DNA from: Pseudomonas frederiksbergensis
Lineage (GTDB): Bacteria; Pseudomonadota; Gammaproteobacteria; Pseudomonadales; Pseudomonadaceae
Reading direction: 5' to 3'
DNA length: 64,000 nucleotides
Assembly (NCBI RefSeq): GCF_001952935.1
Contig: NZ_CP018319.1
Location: 5,290,001-5,354,000 of the forward strand
Both the position numbers and the translations under genes were made by a program. Positions 7,703-15,689 of this stretch are shown here, in pieces. The notes below the pieces were generated by a model. The model worked only from the letters and a program-made list of their open reading frames with translations. It did no database searches and was not told the DNA's origin. How positions within the stretch are numbered: position 1 is the stretch's first letter; the number at the start of each line of letters is the position of its first letter.

Positions 7703-9268
7703 TCAGCTTCCAGCCTGTCTATTCAACGCCGCTTCCGCCGCCGCGATTTCAGCCTGACGCTTGATGATCATGTCGCCTATCGGCGGCCCCTGGAAGCGTC
7801 GCGTTTCAAACCCGAACCAGACAATCGCCGTCAGCACCAGAAAACCGAGGGTGATGTACAGCGCCCAATCGTTTGGTGGCTGGATACCGATGACGAAAAT
7901 AATCACCATCGAGAGGATCGAGAGGAGGGCGAACACTGTGTACCAGAAGCGTCCCATGTTCCACGGCCCCATGGTCGGCCATTTCGAAGTCCCGTAGGTA
8001 AACAGGCCCAGCACGATGGGAATGATGAAAGAGAAGAACAGGAAGATCACTGTGCAAGACACCACGATGGTATAGACCGGCGTTTCACCGATGGATATCA
8101 CTGACGATCCCCAGACAAACAACACCGCAAGCGTGGCACCGGTCCAGATTGCTGCCACCGGGCTGCGAAGGGTCGGCGAGACCGAGGACAGCGCTTTGGA
8201 GAAGGGCAGGCCGCCGTCCCGGGAGAACGCGAAGATCATGCGCGAGACCGAGGTCACGGTCGCCAACCCGCAAAGGAATTGCGAGATGAAAATCGCCACG
8301 TACAGCGCCACTTTTACCGTCGGATTGACCTGGGTGTCCATGGCCCAGAAGAACACGCTCCAGCCTTGCTTCGCCGCCTCGTCCATGCTCGGCAGCATCA
8401 GCACGAACGAACTGAGCATGACCCAGCCGAACAGCAACGACCAGACCACCGACATGACCATGCCGCGGGGCACCGACATGGCGGCATTTCGGGTCTCTTC
8501 CGAGGTATGCGCGGAGGCGTCATAGCCAGTGATGGTATAGATCGGCAAGAGCAGGCCGAGCATGAAAACCCAGCCGTTCGACACCTGTGGCCAAACGCTG
8601 CCGCCAGCCTCGCCGGAATAGTTGCTGAAGGTCCATAACCGGGCGAACTCATAGCTGGGCGCCGAGATCAGGCAGACGACAGTCAGCGCGAGCGCCGTGG
8701 CGAAGATCAGATAGCCCGAGAAATCGGTGAGCTTCGCCGTCAGGCCGATACCCAGGTGATTACACAAGGCCTGGATGCCGGTCAGGATCGCCAGGAAAAT
8801 CACCCGGGTCGTGGTGGTGTCTTCCATTCCCAGGGCGGGTCCGAAGGCACCGAAAAAGAAGTAATAGGTGCCGACGTTGATTGCACCGAGCACGGTAATC
8901 AACCCGAGTAAGTTGAACCATGCGGTCAGCCAGCCGGTGAAGCGGTTACCGAGAATCGAACCCCAGTGATAGAGGCCGCCAGCGGTGGGGTAGGCCGAGG
9001 AAATCTGCGCCATGGCCATGGCGAAAAATCCGGAGATCAGGCAACCGATCGGCCAACCGATGCCGATTGACGCACCGCCTGCACCTGAGGTCCCCTGAGC
9101 GAGTGAGTTGATACCACCCGAGAGGATGCAGATGATCGAAAAGGAAATGGCAAAGTTGGAGAAAACGCCCATGCGTCGCGAGAGCTCCTGGGCATAACCC
9201 ATGCTGTGCAGCAGCTTGACGTCATCGTCTTGCGGCGCGCTCGTGCCAGGCTGGCTTGTTGGCTTCAT
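7703..9268 (-). CDS. APC-superfamily amino acid or amine permease
   Basis: A 521-residue inner-membrane protein with about twelve hydrophobic segments. The N-terminal MGYAQELSRRMGVFSNFAISFSIICILSGG is cut here for description: key parts are ELSRRMG and FSNFAISFS, typical of the GABA/choline-permease branch of the APC superfamily. The start at 9268 (MKPTSQPG) has an AAGGGG site 8 bases upstream; a longer frame to 9337 lacks such support. It lies on the same strand downstream of an alcohol dehydrogenase, aldehyde dehydrogenase and gamma-glutamyl ligase set, so it probably imports their amine or amino alcohol substrate. Substrate is inference. Confidence 0.87.
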   Translation of the reverse strand: MKPTSQPGTSAPQDDDVKLLHSMGYAQELSRRMGVFSNFAISFSIICILSGGINSLAQGTSGAGGASIGIGWPIGCLISGFFAMAMAQISSAYPTAGGLYHWGSILGNRFTGWLTAWFNLLGLITVLGAINVGTYYFFFGAFGPALGMEDTTTTRVIFLAILTGIQALCNHLGIGLTAKLTDFSGYLIFATALALTVVCLISAPSYEFARLWTFSNYSGEAGGSVWPQVSNGWVFMLGLLLPIYTITGYDASAHTSEETRNAAMSVPRGMVMSVVWSLLFGWVMLSSFVLMLPSMDEAAKQGWSVFFWAMDTQVNPTVKVALYVAIFISQFLCGLATVTSVSRMIFAFSRDGGLPFSKALSSVSPTLRSPVAAIWTGATLAVLFVWGSSVISIGETPVYTIVVSCTVIFLFFSFIIPIVLGLFTYGTSKWPTMGPWNMGRFWYTVFALLSILSMVIIFVIGIQPPNDWALYITLGFLVLTAIVWFGFETRRFQGPPIGDMIIKRQAEIAAAEAALNRQAGS

Positions 9269-9375
9269 GTTGTGTGCCCCTTCAGGTTTTGATACGCATC
9301 CACCCAGGTTTTCGGTGCCGGATGGGCTGGCCTTCAACCCCTTGTCGTACTGCTCCTTTTTCTAACGGATAAACC

Positions 9376-9413
9376 CCGTCCATGCTGCGCGTTCGCACTT
9401 TGGCCATGGACGG
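9376..9413 (-). terminator. Hairpin between the alcohol dehydrogenase and permease genes
   Basis: CCGTCCATG (9376-9384) and CATGGACGG (9405-9413) form a 9-bp perfect stem immediately after the alcohol dehydrogenase stop. Only GGTTTAT follows in the transcript direction, so it could be a partial terminator or an RNA-stabilising hairpin that gives the permease a different expression level. Confidence 0.4.
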
Positions 9414-9423
9414 ACAACTGCTC

Positions 9424-10584
9424 CTACAAACGGCCGTGGTATGCCGCTTCGAAAATTTCTGCCGCGCCATTTCGGGTCAGGGGCAGCGGGTTGCCACTGG
9501 CGCAGGGGTCGACAATTGCCATGTCCGCGATCAGGTCGGCCTGCCGGTCATCCACTCCCAGCTCAATCAGCGTATGGGGCACACCGATGTCCTTGCGCAA
9601 CTTGAGGACGAAGGCCAGAAAACTGTCGAAGCCGGGCGAGGGCAGACGCAAATAAGCCGCCAGGCGGGTGATGCGTTCCTCGATGGCCGGGCGATTGAAT
9701 TTCAGGACATAAGGCATGAAGGTGGCGTTGGTCATGCCGTGATGGGTGTCGTACAGGGCGCCCACCGGATGTGAGAGGGCGTGCATCCCGCCCAGGCCTT
9801 TCTGGAAAGCGGTAGCACCCATCGCAGCAGCTGCGAGCATTTCCGCTCGCGCCTCCAGGTCCGAGGGTGTGTGTACGGCTCGCACCAAGGCGTTGGCGAC
9901 CAGGCGCATGCCTTCCACCGCAATCCCTTCGGCCATGGGATGGAAGCCGGGGGCGCAGTACGATTCCAGGCAATGCGCAAACGCATCCATGCCGGTACCC
10001 GCGGTGACCTTGGCCGGCATGCCGACGGTCAGGGCCGGGTCGCTGATGACCACACGCGGCATCATCTTCGGGTGGAAGATGATGCGTTTGGTGTGCGTAC
10101 GCTCATCGATGATCACCGCGGCACGGCCCACCTCGGAGCCGGTACCCGCCGTGGTCGGCACCGCGATGATCGGGGCGATGCTGCCTTCGTCGGCGCGGGT
10201 CCAGTAGTCGCCGATGTCTTCGAAATCCCACACGGGTCGGGTCTGGCCGCTCATGAAGGCAATGAGTTTGCCCATGTCCAGGCCGCTGCCGCCGCCGAAG
10301 GCGACCACGCCATCGTGTTTGCCGGCGCGCCAGGCGTCGAGTCCGCCCGCCAGGTTGGCTTCGACCGGATTGGGTTTAAGGTCGCAAAACAGCGCGACGC
10401 CCAGGCCGGCGGCGCGCAAGGCGTCCACTGCCGAGAGGGTGATCGGGGCACGCGCCAGGCCACTGTCGGTGACCAGCAACGGTCGCTGGATCCCTTGGCT
10501 GCGGCAGATCTCGGCAAGTTCGGCGATGCGGCCGACACCGAAGCGGATGCTTGTGGGGTAATTCCAGTTCGCGGTCAGGCTCAT
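9424..10584 (-). CDS. Iron-containing alcohol dehydrogenase
   Basis: A 386-residue member of the group III, iron-activated alcohol dehydrogenase family. Visible features are the NAD(P)-binding GGGSGLDMGK, the PTTAGTGSEV loop and the metal-ligand region with Asp and His in GTGMDAFAHCLESY plus His residues in HALSHPVGALYDTHHG. It oxidises or reduces primary alcohols and aldehydes. It follows the aldehyde dehydrogenase by 3 bases, so the pair probably takes an alcohol to an acid in two steps. With the adjacent glutamine-synthetase-like ligase, the substrate could be a gamma-glutamylated amino alcohol; this is inference. Confidence 0.9.
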   Translation of the reverse strand: MSLTANWNYPTSIRFGVGRIAELAEICRSQGIQRPLLVTDSGLARAPITLSAVDALRAAGLGVALFCDLKPNPVEANLAGGLDAWRAGKHDGVVAFGGGSGLDMGKLIAFMSGQTRPVWDFEDIGDYWTRADEGSIAPIIAVPTTAGTGSEVGRAAVIIDERTHTKRIIFHPKMMPRVVISDPALTVGMPAKVTAGTGMDAFAHCLESYCAPGFHPMAEGIAVEGMRLVANALVRAVHTPSDLEARAEMLAAAAMGATAFQKGLGGMHALSHPVGALYDTHHGMTNATFMPYVLKFNRPAIEERITRLAAYLRLPSPGFDSFLAFVLKLRKDIGVPHTLIELGVDDRQADLIADMAIVDPCASGNPLPLTRNGAAEIFEAAYHGRL

Positions 10585-10587
10585 GGC

Positions 10588-11979
10588 TTAGATCTCATGG
10601 CGCAAATGGAAGGATTTCGCGCGGGTCAGATGTTCATAACCCAAGCGCGACAGCGTGACGCCGCGCCCGCTGTTCTTCACTCCGGTCCAGGCCAGGGCCG
10701 GGTCCAGGTAATCGCAGCGGTTCATGAACACGGTGCCGGTGTCGATCTCGTTGCCCAGGCGTTCGGCGGCGCCAAGGTCTTGCGTCCAGATGGAAGCACT
10801 GAGCCCGAATTCACTGTCGTTCATCAAGGCAATGGCTTCATCGTCGCTGGCCACCGGCATGATGCCGACCACGGGACCAAAGCTCTCCTCGCGCATCACC
10901 GACATTTGATGGGTGACGTCGACTAACACTTGCGGCGCGAGGTAGGCGCTGCCCGGTGCGTCGGCGGGAAAGGTCTTTGTGTCGATCAGGGCCGTTGCGC
11001 CTTTTGACAGCGCATCGGCGATCTGCCCGCGGACGAAATCAGCCGCGCCCGGATTCACCAGCGGGCCAAGGGTGGTGGCTTCGTCGAGGGGGTTGCCCAG
11101 CACGTATTGGCGAGTCAGCGCGACGAAGCGTTCGACAAACGCCGGGTATATTTTTTCATCGACATAGATGCGTTCAACTGCGCAGCAGCTTTGCCCGGAG
11201 TTGAAATAGCTGCCATCCACCAAGTTTTCCACTGCGTGTTCGAGGTTGGCGTCTGCCCGTACGTAGGCCGGGTCTTTGCCGCCGAGTTCCAGGCCCACGC
11301 CGAGGAACCCCCCGACGGCAGCATGTTCCATGGATTTACCGCCCTCGACCGAGCCGGTGAAGTTGACTTGCTGCACGCGTCCAGAGGCAATGATCGCTCC
11401 GGTATAGAGATGACTCAGCAGCAGGTTCTGGAACAACCCTTCGGGCAGATGGGCGCGGCGAAAGGCCTCGGCGAACCGTTCACCCACCAGCAGCGTTTGC
11501 GACGCGTGTTTGAGGATCACGCTGTTGCCGGCCATCAGCGCCGGGATAATCGTATTCACCGCCGTCAGATAGGGGTAATTCCAGGGGGCGACGACCAGCA
11601 CCGTACCCAACGGTTCGCGTTTGATATGGCGTCGAAAACCGGCAATAGGCGTGGGTTCAATCGCTGCCAACGCTTCAGGCGCAATGGCGATCATATGCCG
11701 GGCACGCTCTTCGAAACCGCGCAGTTCGCCAGCACCAAAGCGCACCGGACGGCCCATCTGCCAGGCCAGTTCCGGCACGATGTCAGCCTTCATGGCCAAC
11801 ATCGCGTCCACCGCGGCGTTGCAAAAAGCCGCGCGTTCGCTCAGTGGCCGGCGTTTCCATTGCGCCTGGGCGGCTTCGGCCGCCGCCAGCGCCTGGTCGA
11901 TTTGCGCTGCATCGGCGCAGCGGCGTTCGGCATAGACCCGGCCATCGACCGGTGAGATGAGTTGAATCGTTGAAGTCAT
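10588..11979 (-). CDS. NAD(P)-dependent aldehyde dehydrogenase
   Basis: A 463-residue aldehyde dehydrogenase. It has the WNYP cofactor-pocket motif (VVAPWNYPYL), the catalytic glutamate region GLELGGKDP and the catalytic cysteine in GQSCCAVERIYV. Its length is slightly below the 480-500 typical of the family, like succinate-semialdehyde-type enzymes. The ATG at 11979 (MTSTIQLISP) is preferred; an upstream TTG would overlap the ligase gene. It sits 10 bases after the glutamine-synthetase-like gene and 3 bases before the alcohol dehydrogenase. The substrate is probably the aldehyde made by that dehydrogenase. Confidence 0.92.
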   Translation of the reverse strand: MTSTIQLISPVDGRVYAERRCADAAQIDQALAAAEAAQAQWKRRPLSERAAFCNAAVDAMLAMKADIVPELAWQMGRPVRFGAGELRGFEERARHMIAIAPEALAAIEPTPIAGFRRHIKREPLGTVLVVAPWNYPYLTAVNTIIPALMAGNSVILKHASQTLLVGERFAEAFRRAHLPEGLFQNLLLSHLYTGAIIASGRVQQVNFTGSVEGGKSMEHAAVGGFLGVGLELGGKDPAYVRADANLEHAVENLVDGSYFNSGQSCCAVERIYVDEKIYPAFVERFVALTRQYVLGNPLDEATTLGPLVNPGAADFVRGQIADALSKGATALIDTKTFPADAPGSAYLAPQVLVDVTHQMSVMREESFGPVVGIMPVASDDEAIALMNDSEFGLSASIWTQDLGAAERLGNEIDTGTVFMNRCDYLDPALAWTGVKNSGRGVTLSRLGYEHLTRAKSFHLRHEI

Positions 11980-11989
11980 GATGGCGGTC

Positions 11990-13363
11990 TCAGTAACGTT
12001 CAAACCCGCGCTGCAATTCCCAGTCGGTGATCCGCCGGTCGTACTCTTTCTGTTCCCATTCGGCGGTGTGCACGTAGTGGTCGATCACTTCATCGCCGAA
12101 CGCTTCGCGCAACATGGTCGAGCCCTGAAGTGCGGCGCAGGCTTCGCGCAGGGTCTTCGATACTTCAGGCAAGTGTTCGTCGACGTAGGCATCGCCTTCG
12201 AAGGGCGGCGCAAGGCTGAGTTTTTCGTCAATACCGGCCAGCCCCGCAGCGATCAACGCGGCGAAGGCCAGGTAAGGGTTGAGGTCGGCGCCACCAATGC
12301 GACATTCGATGCGGATGGATTTGCTGCCTTCTGCGCACAAACGAAAGCCCGCGGTGCGATTGTCCCGACTCCACACGGCCCGGGTCGGGGCAAAGGTGCC
12401 AGCCTGGAAGCGCTTGTACGAATTGATATAAGGCGCGAGAAAGCAGGTGATGTCGTTGGCGTACTTGAGCTGCCCGGCCACCCAGGAGCGCATCAAATTC
12501 GACATGCCGAACTCGGCCTTGGTGTCGAAGAACAGCGGCTTTTTACCGTTCTTGTCCCACAGCGAATTGTGGATGTGGCTGCTGGAACCGGCAGCGTCAT
12601 AGCGCCACTTGGCCATGAACGTGATCGCCTTGCCCTGCAATTGCGCGATCTCTTTGCAGGCGTGCTTGATGATGACGTGGTGGTCTGCCATGGTCAGCGC
12701 ATCGGCGTAACGGATGTTGATCTCTTCCTGGCCCGGCCCCCATTCACCCTTGGAGTTTTCCACGGGAATGCCGCTGGCCTGCAGATGTTTGCGAATCGCC
12801 CGCAGCACTGGCTCTTCGCGGGTGGTCTGCAGGATGTTGTAGTCCTCGATGTAGTGACCGGCTGTTTTCGGCTTGTGGTAGTTGCGCTCGTGGATCGCCT
12901 CGTAGCTCTCGTCGAACAGATAGAACTCCAGCTCCGAGGCGAACATGCCGGTGTAGCCGCGCTCGCGCAGTCGCTCAACCTGCTTTTTCAGAATCGCCCG
13001 CGGGCTGTGCGGCAGGTCGCGCCGATGGTGATGATCGAGCACATCGCAGAGCACCAGCGCCGTGCACTCGAGCCAGGGCACCCGCCGCAACGTGGCCATG
13101 TCGGGTTTGAGCACAAAGTCGCCATAGCCTTTGCTCCAGCTGGCCGCGGCGTAACCCGGCACCGGCTCCATGTCGATGTCGTCGGCCAGCAGGTAATTGC
13201 AGCAATGGGTTTCTTCATGGCCGCTGTCGATGAAAAACTCGACCTGGAATCGTTTGCCGACCAGCCGGCCTTGCATGTCGACCATGCAGACCAGAACGGT
13301 ATCGATCTCGCCAGACGCGGCGGCACGCTTGAGTTGATCAAAACTGAGGAGGGGCTCGGTCAT
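11990..13363 (-). CDS. Glutamine-synthetase family gamma-glutamyl ligase (GlnA-like, PuuA/IpuC type)
   Basis: A 457-residue glutamine-synthetase fold enzyme. ATP and metal site residues are present: SELEFYLF, ENSKGEWGPGQEEIN, SSSHIHNSLW and the arginine loop TRAVWSRDNRTAGFR. Pseudomonas has several such paralogues that couple glutamate to amines (putrescine, isopropylamine, ethanolamine) instead of ammonia. The true start is the ATG at 13363 with AGGA upstream; the frame is open further but not coding. First gene of an operon with aldehyde and alcohol dehydrogenases and a permease, so it likely makes a gamma-glutamyl amide of an imported amine. It is not the housekeeping GlnA by context; exact substrate unknown. 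Confidence 0.88.
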   Translation of the reverse strand: MTEPLLSFDQLKRAAASGEIDTVLVCMVDMQGRLVGKRFQVEFFIDSGHEETHCCNYLLADDIDMEPVPGYAAASWSKGYGDFVLKPDMATLRRVPWLECTALVLCDVLDHHHRRDLPHSPRAILKKQVERLRERGYTGMFASELEFYLFDESYEAIHERNYHKPKTAGHYIEDYNILQTTREEPVLRAIRKHLQASGIPVENSKGEWGPGQEEINIRYADALTMADHHVIIKHACKEIAQLQGKAITFMAKWRYDAAGSSSHIHNSLWDKNGKKPLFFDTKAEFGMSNLMRSWVAGQLKYANDITCFLAPYINSYKRFQAGTFAPTRAVWSRDNRTAGFRLCAEGSKSIRIECRIGGADLNPYLAFAALIAAGLAGIDEKLSLAPPFEGDAYVDEHLPEVSKTLREACAALQGSTMLREAFGDEVIDHYVHTAEWEQKEYDRRITDWELQRGFERY

Positions 13364-13575
13364 CACGTAGTCCTGCGTGAATGGTTTGGACCTGTCTGAA
13401 ATAGCTGTTGCAGACGCTCTCCAGAACCAACCAAAACCTGCAGACGCGAGCATCGTGTGCAATGAGCTGCTGTAAGCGTAGCCTACTGTTGCAGTGTGCA
13501 AGTTTCGCAAATCGCAGCCTGATGACTCGGGCGCACAGGCGAGAACTGATCGCCCTCCAACGCGAGGAAACAAAC

Positions 13576-13893
13576 ATGACAAAGAAGAAAGCGCACAACA
13601 CCTACCAGCGTCTCGAACAGCAGTACCCGGATTACCTGGCCGCCGTGGAGGCCTTGGGTACGGCGGTGCGTCATACCGGCCCCCTGGAAGAGATCGTTGT
13701 CCAGCTGATCCAGCTCGGTGCCGCGGCGGCCATTCGCTCTGAGGGCGCGGTACACAGCCATACCCGACGGGCACTGGAGGCGGGGGCCACGCCAGAGCAG
13801 ATCCGTCACACGCTGATCTCACTGACCAGCACGATCGGTTTTCCTACCGTCGTTGCGGCCATCAGTTGGGCGGATGATGTGATTGAGACGTGA
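13576..13893 (+). CDS. Carboxymuconolactone decarboxylase/AhpD-like protein without the CxxC pair
   Basis: A 105-residue protein with the CMD fold pattern: a helix with EGAVHSHTRRALEAGATPEQI, then a C-terminal FPTVVAAISWADD. AhpD-like peroxidase helpers carry a CxxC before the histidine; here the place reads SEGAVH and the protein has no cysteine at all, so a redox role is unlikely. The start has a strong GAGGAAA site and the frame is open further upstream without support. It is divergent from the gamma-glutamyl ligase operon with about 210 bases between, and may share its regulation. Function not known. Confidence 0.8.
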   Translation: MTKKKAHNTYQRLEQQYPDYLAAVEALGTAVRHTGPLEEIVVQLIQLGAAAAIRSEGAVHSHTRRALEAGATPEQIRHTLISLTSTIGFPTVVAAISWADDVIET

Positions 13894-13957
13894 TGATCCT
13901 GCTCGACTGTTTGGTGCACCGCCAACTCTATTTGGCAACAGACGAGCAACCTCACTA

Positions 13958-14845
13958 TCAAGCCAGGTACCGCCGAAACCACCCCAGCGTCCGGTCCCAC
14001 GCCAGCTTGGCTGCGGCCTCATCGTATCGAGGCGTGGAGTCGTTATGAAAACCGTGATTAGCGCCGGGGTAGATGTACGCTTCATAGGCCTTGCCCGCGG
14101 CTTTCAGCGCCTTTTCATAGGCGGGCCAGCCTTCGTTGATGCGCGTATCCAGTTCACCGTAGTGCAGCATCACTGGCGCCTTGATTCGGGCGACATCCTT
14201 GGCTTCGGGCTGGCGACCATAAAAGGACACGGCAGCCCCCAGTTCCGGATAAGCCACGGCCGCCGCATTGGCGACACCACCGCCGTAGCAGAACCCGGTG
14301 ATACCGACTTTTCCGCTGCTCGCGTCATGCTTCATCAACCACTCGATGGCGGCGAAAAAGTCGTTCATGAGCTTTTCCGGGTCGACGGTCGCCTGCAACT
14401 CCCGGCCTTTGTCATCGTTGCCGGGATAACCGCCCACCGAGGTCAGGCCATCCGGGGCTAGGGCGATGAAGCCTGCCTTGGCCACACGCCGCGCGACGTC
14501 TTCGATATACGGGTTGAGCCCGCGATTTTCATGCACGACCACCACCGCCGGCACCTTGCCGGTGGCTTTCGCCGGGCGCACCAGATAGCCACGGACCTGG
14601 CCGTTGCCCTTGGGGGATGGATAGGTGATGTACTCGGCAACGATGTCCGGGTCGGTAAATTCAACCTGCTCGGCGAGCGCATAATTCGGACTCAGGGCGG
14701 CGAGCAGCGCGCTGGCGGTCAAACCACCCAAGGTGAACAACGCCGCCCGATCCAGAAACTCACGCCGGTTGATTTTGCCGTGGGCGTAGTAGTCGTACAG
14801 TTCGAGCAGTTCCGGAGCAAAGTCTTTGGCAGTGAGACGGGCCAT
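13958..14845 (-). CDS. Dienelactone hydrolase family protein with a Tat-like signal (YghX type)
   Basis: A 295-residue alpha/beta hydrolase. The catalytic triad of the dienelactone hydrolase family is visible: nucleophile cysteine in GFCYGGG, Asp in YGELDTRI and His in GANHGFHND. The N-terminus MARLTAKDFAPELLELYDYY is followed by NRREFLDRAALF and a hydrophobic stretch ending YALA, which looks like a twin-arginine export signal placed after a 25-residue extension, as in E. coli YghX. It should hydrolyse a lactone or ester in the periplasm. The substrate is unknown, and the single gene has no clear operon partner. Confidence 0.87.
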   Translation of the reverse strand: MARLTAKDFAPELLELYDYYAHGKINRREFLDRAALFTLGGLTASALLAALSPNYALAEQVEFTDPDIVAEYITYPSPKGNGQVRGYLVRPAKATGKVPAVVVVHENRGLNPYIEDVARRVAKAGFIALAPDGLTSVGGYPGNDDKGRELQATVDPEKLMNDFFAAIEWLMKHDASSGKVGITGFCYGGGVANAAAVAYPELGAAVSFYGRQPEAKDVARIKAPVMLHYGELDTRINEGWPAYEKALKAAGKAYEAYIYPGANHGFHNDSTPRYDEAAAKLAWDRTLGWFRRYLA

Positions 14846-14928
14846 CTGTGCGCTTCCTCTTGGGCAGGTGGGTGAGCGATACCTATCGAGCGTAGCCGCT
14901 CACCAAAAAAAGAGGTCGGCGCCTAATG

Positions 14929-15123
14929 CCGGTCAGTTAAGTAATCTGCGCAACAACTCATTCTTGTAGCAGCTGGCGAAGCCTGCGTTCGGCTGCGGAG
15001 CAGTCGTAAATCCGACATCCACGGTCTGCCTGGCACACCATGTGTTCTGAATTTGCGACTGCTTCGCAGCCGAACGCAGGCTTCGCCAGCTGCTACGGAT
15101 TGTGTTGTTTCTTAACTGACCGG
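14929..15123. repeat. REP doublet (REPIN) enclosed by a 13-bp outer inverted repeat
   Basis: Inner part: GTAGCAGCTGGCGAAGCCTG starts at 14966 and its near-perfect inverted copy ends at 15096, each arm about 38 bases, typical of Pseudomonas REP palindromes in tail-to-tail pairs. Outer part: CCGGTCAGTTAAG (14929-14941) and CTTAACTGACCGG (15111-15123) are exact inverted copies about 25 and 14 bases outside the REP arms. The whole resembles a small non-autonomous mobile element. It fills most of the 422-base gap between the dienelactone hydrolase and glcG; the rest (15124-15267) shows no gene, only a weak hairpin-forming stretch. Confidence 0.8.
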
Positions 15124-15267
15124 TATCCGGGGGGCGTGTGACTCAAGCAAACGCCTGAGATGGTTTGGGGCGCTTGCTTTTGGGGTGGGCAGACGAAAGA
15201 AGCTTCCGGCAAATGGGTGCAATCAAACAATATGAAACAAATAGCCGGTTGAGTTGTGATGCTCAGT

Positions 15268-15669
15268 TCATTTCAAGCATTGCGCACCGGCCTTGGCCAC
15301 TTGCGCATCCTGCTCGGCTTTGACCCCGGACACGCCAACCGCACCGATCACCTGACCGTCGACAATGATCGGCACCCCGCCCTCAAGGGACGTCAGCAAT
15401 GGAGCGGACAAAAAGGCGTAGCGCCCGCCATTGACCATCTCTTCATAACCTTTGGATTCGCGCCGGCCGAGGGCCGAAGTGCGGGCCTTTTCGGTGGCGA
15501 TGTAGGCGCCAATCGGAGCGCAGCCGTCGAGGCGTTCGAGGGCCAGGGGATGGCCGCCGTCATCGACAATCACGATGGTCACGGCCCATTGGTTTTTCTG
15601 TGCTTCGGTGCGTGCAGCCGCGAGGATTTGGCTGACTTCGGTCTGGCTCAGTACGGCTTTGCTTTTCAT
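15268..15669 (-). CDS. glcG: GlcG/HbpS-family protein of the glycolate operon
   Basis: A 133-residue GlcG/HbpS domain protein: TIVIVDDGGHPLALERLDG in the first third and the glycine-rich GGVPIIVDGQVIGAVGVSG near the end are family hallmarks. HbpS relatives bind haem or cobalamin; the role of GlcG in glycolate use is not defined. The ATG at 15669 has a GGAGAG site, and the longer open frame upstream is a shadow of glcF. It is the last gene of the glcDEFG operon, 20 bases after glcF. Confidence 0.9.
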   Translation of the reverse strand: MKSKAVLSQTEVSQILAAARTEAQKNQWAVTIVIVDDGGHPLALERLDGCAPIGAYIATEKARTSALGRRESKGYEEMVNGGRYAFLSAPLLTSLEGGVPIIVDGQVIGAVGVSGVKAEQDAQVAKAGAQCLK

Positions 15670-15689
15670 GGGGACTCTCCAGTACTCGG

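Noticed and set aside
13364..13822. Upstream extension of the gamma-glutamyl ligase frame
   Set aside because: The added residues are Pro/Arg/Ser-rich without homology pattern, cross the divergent CMD gene and lack a start site; the ATG at 13363 has a ribosome site.
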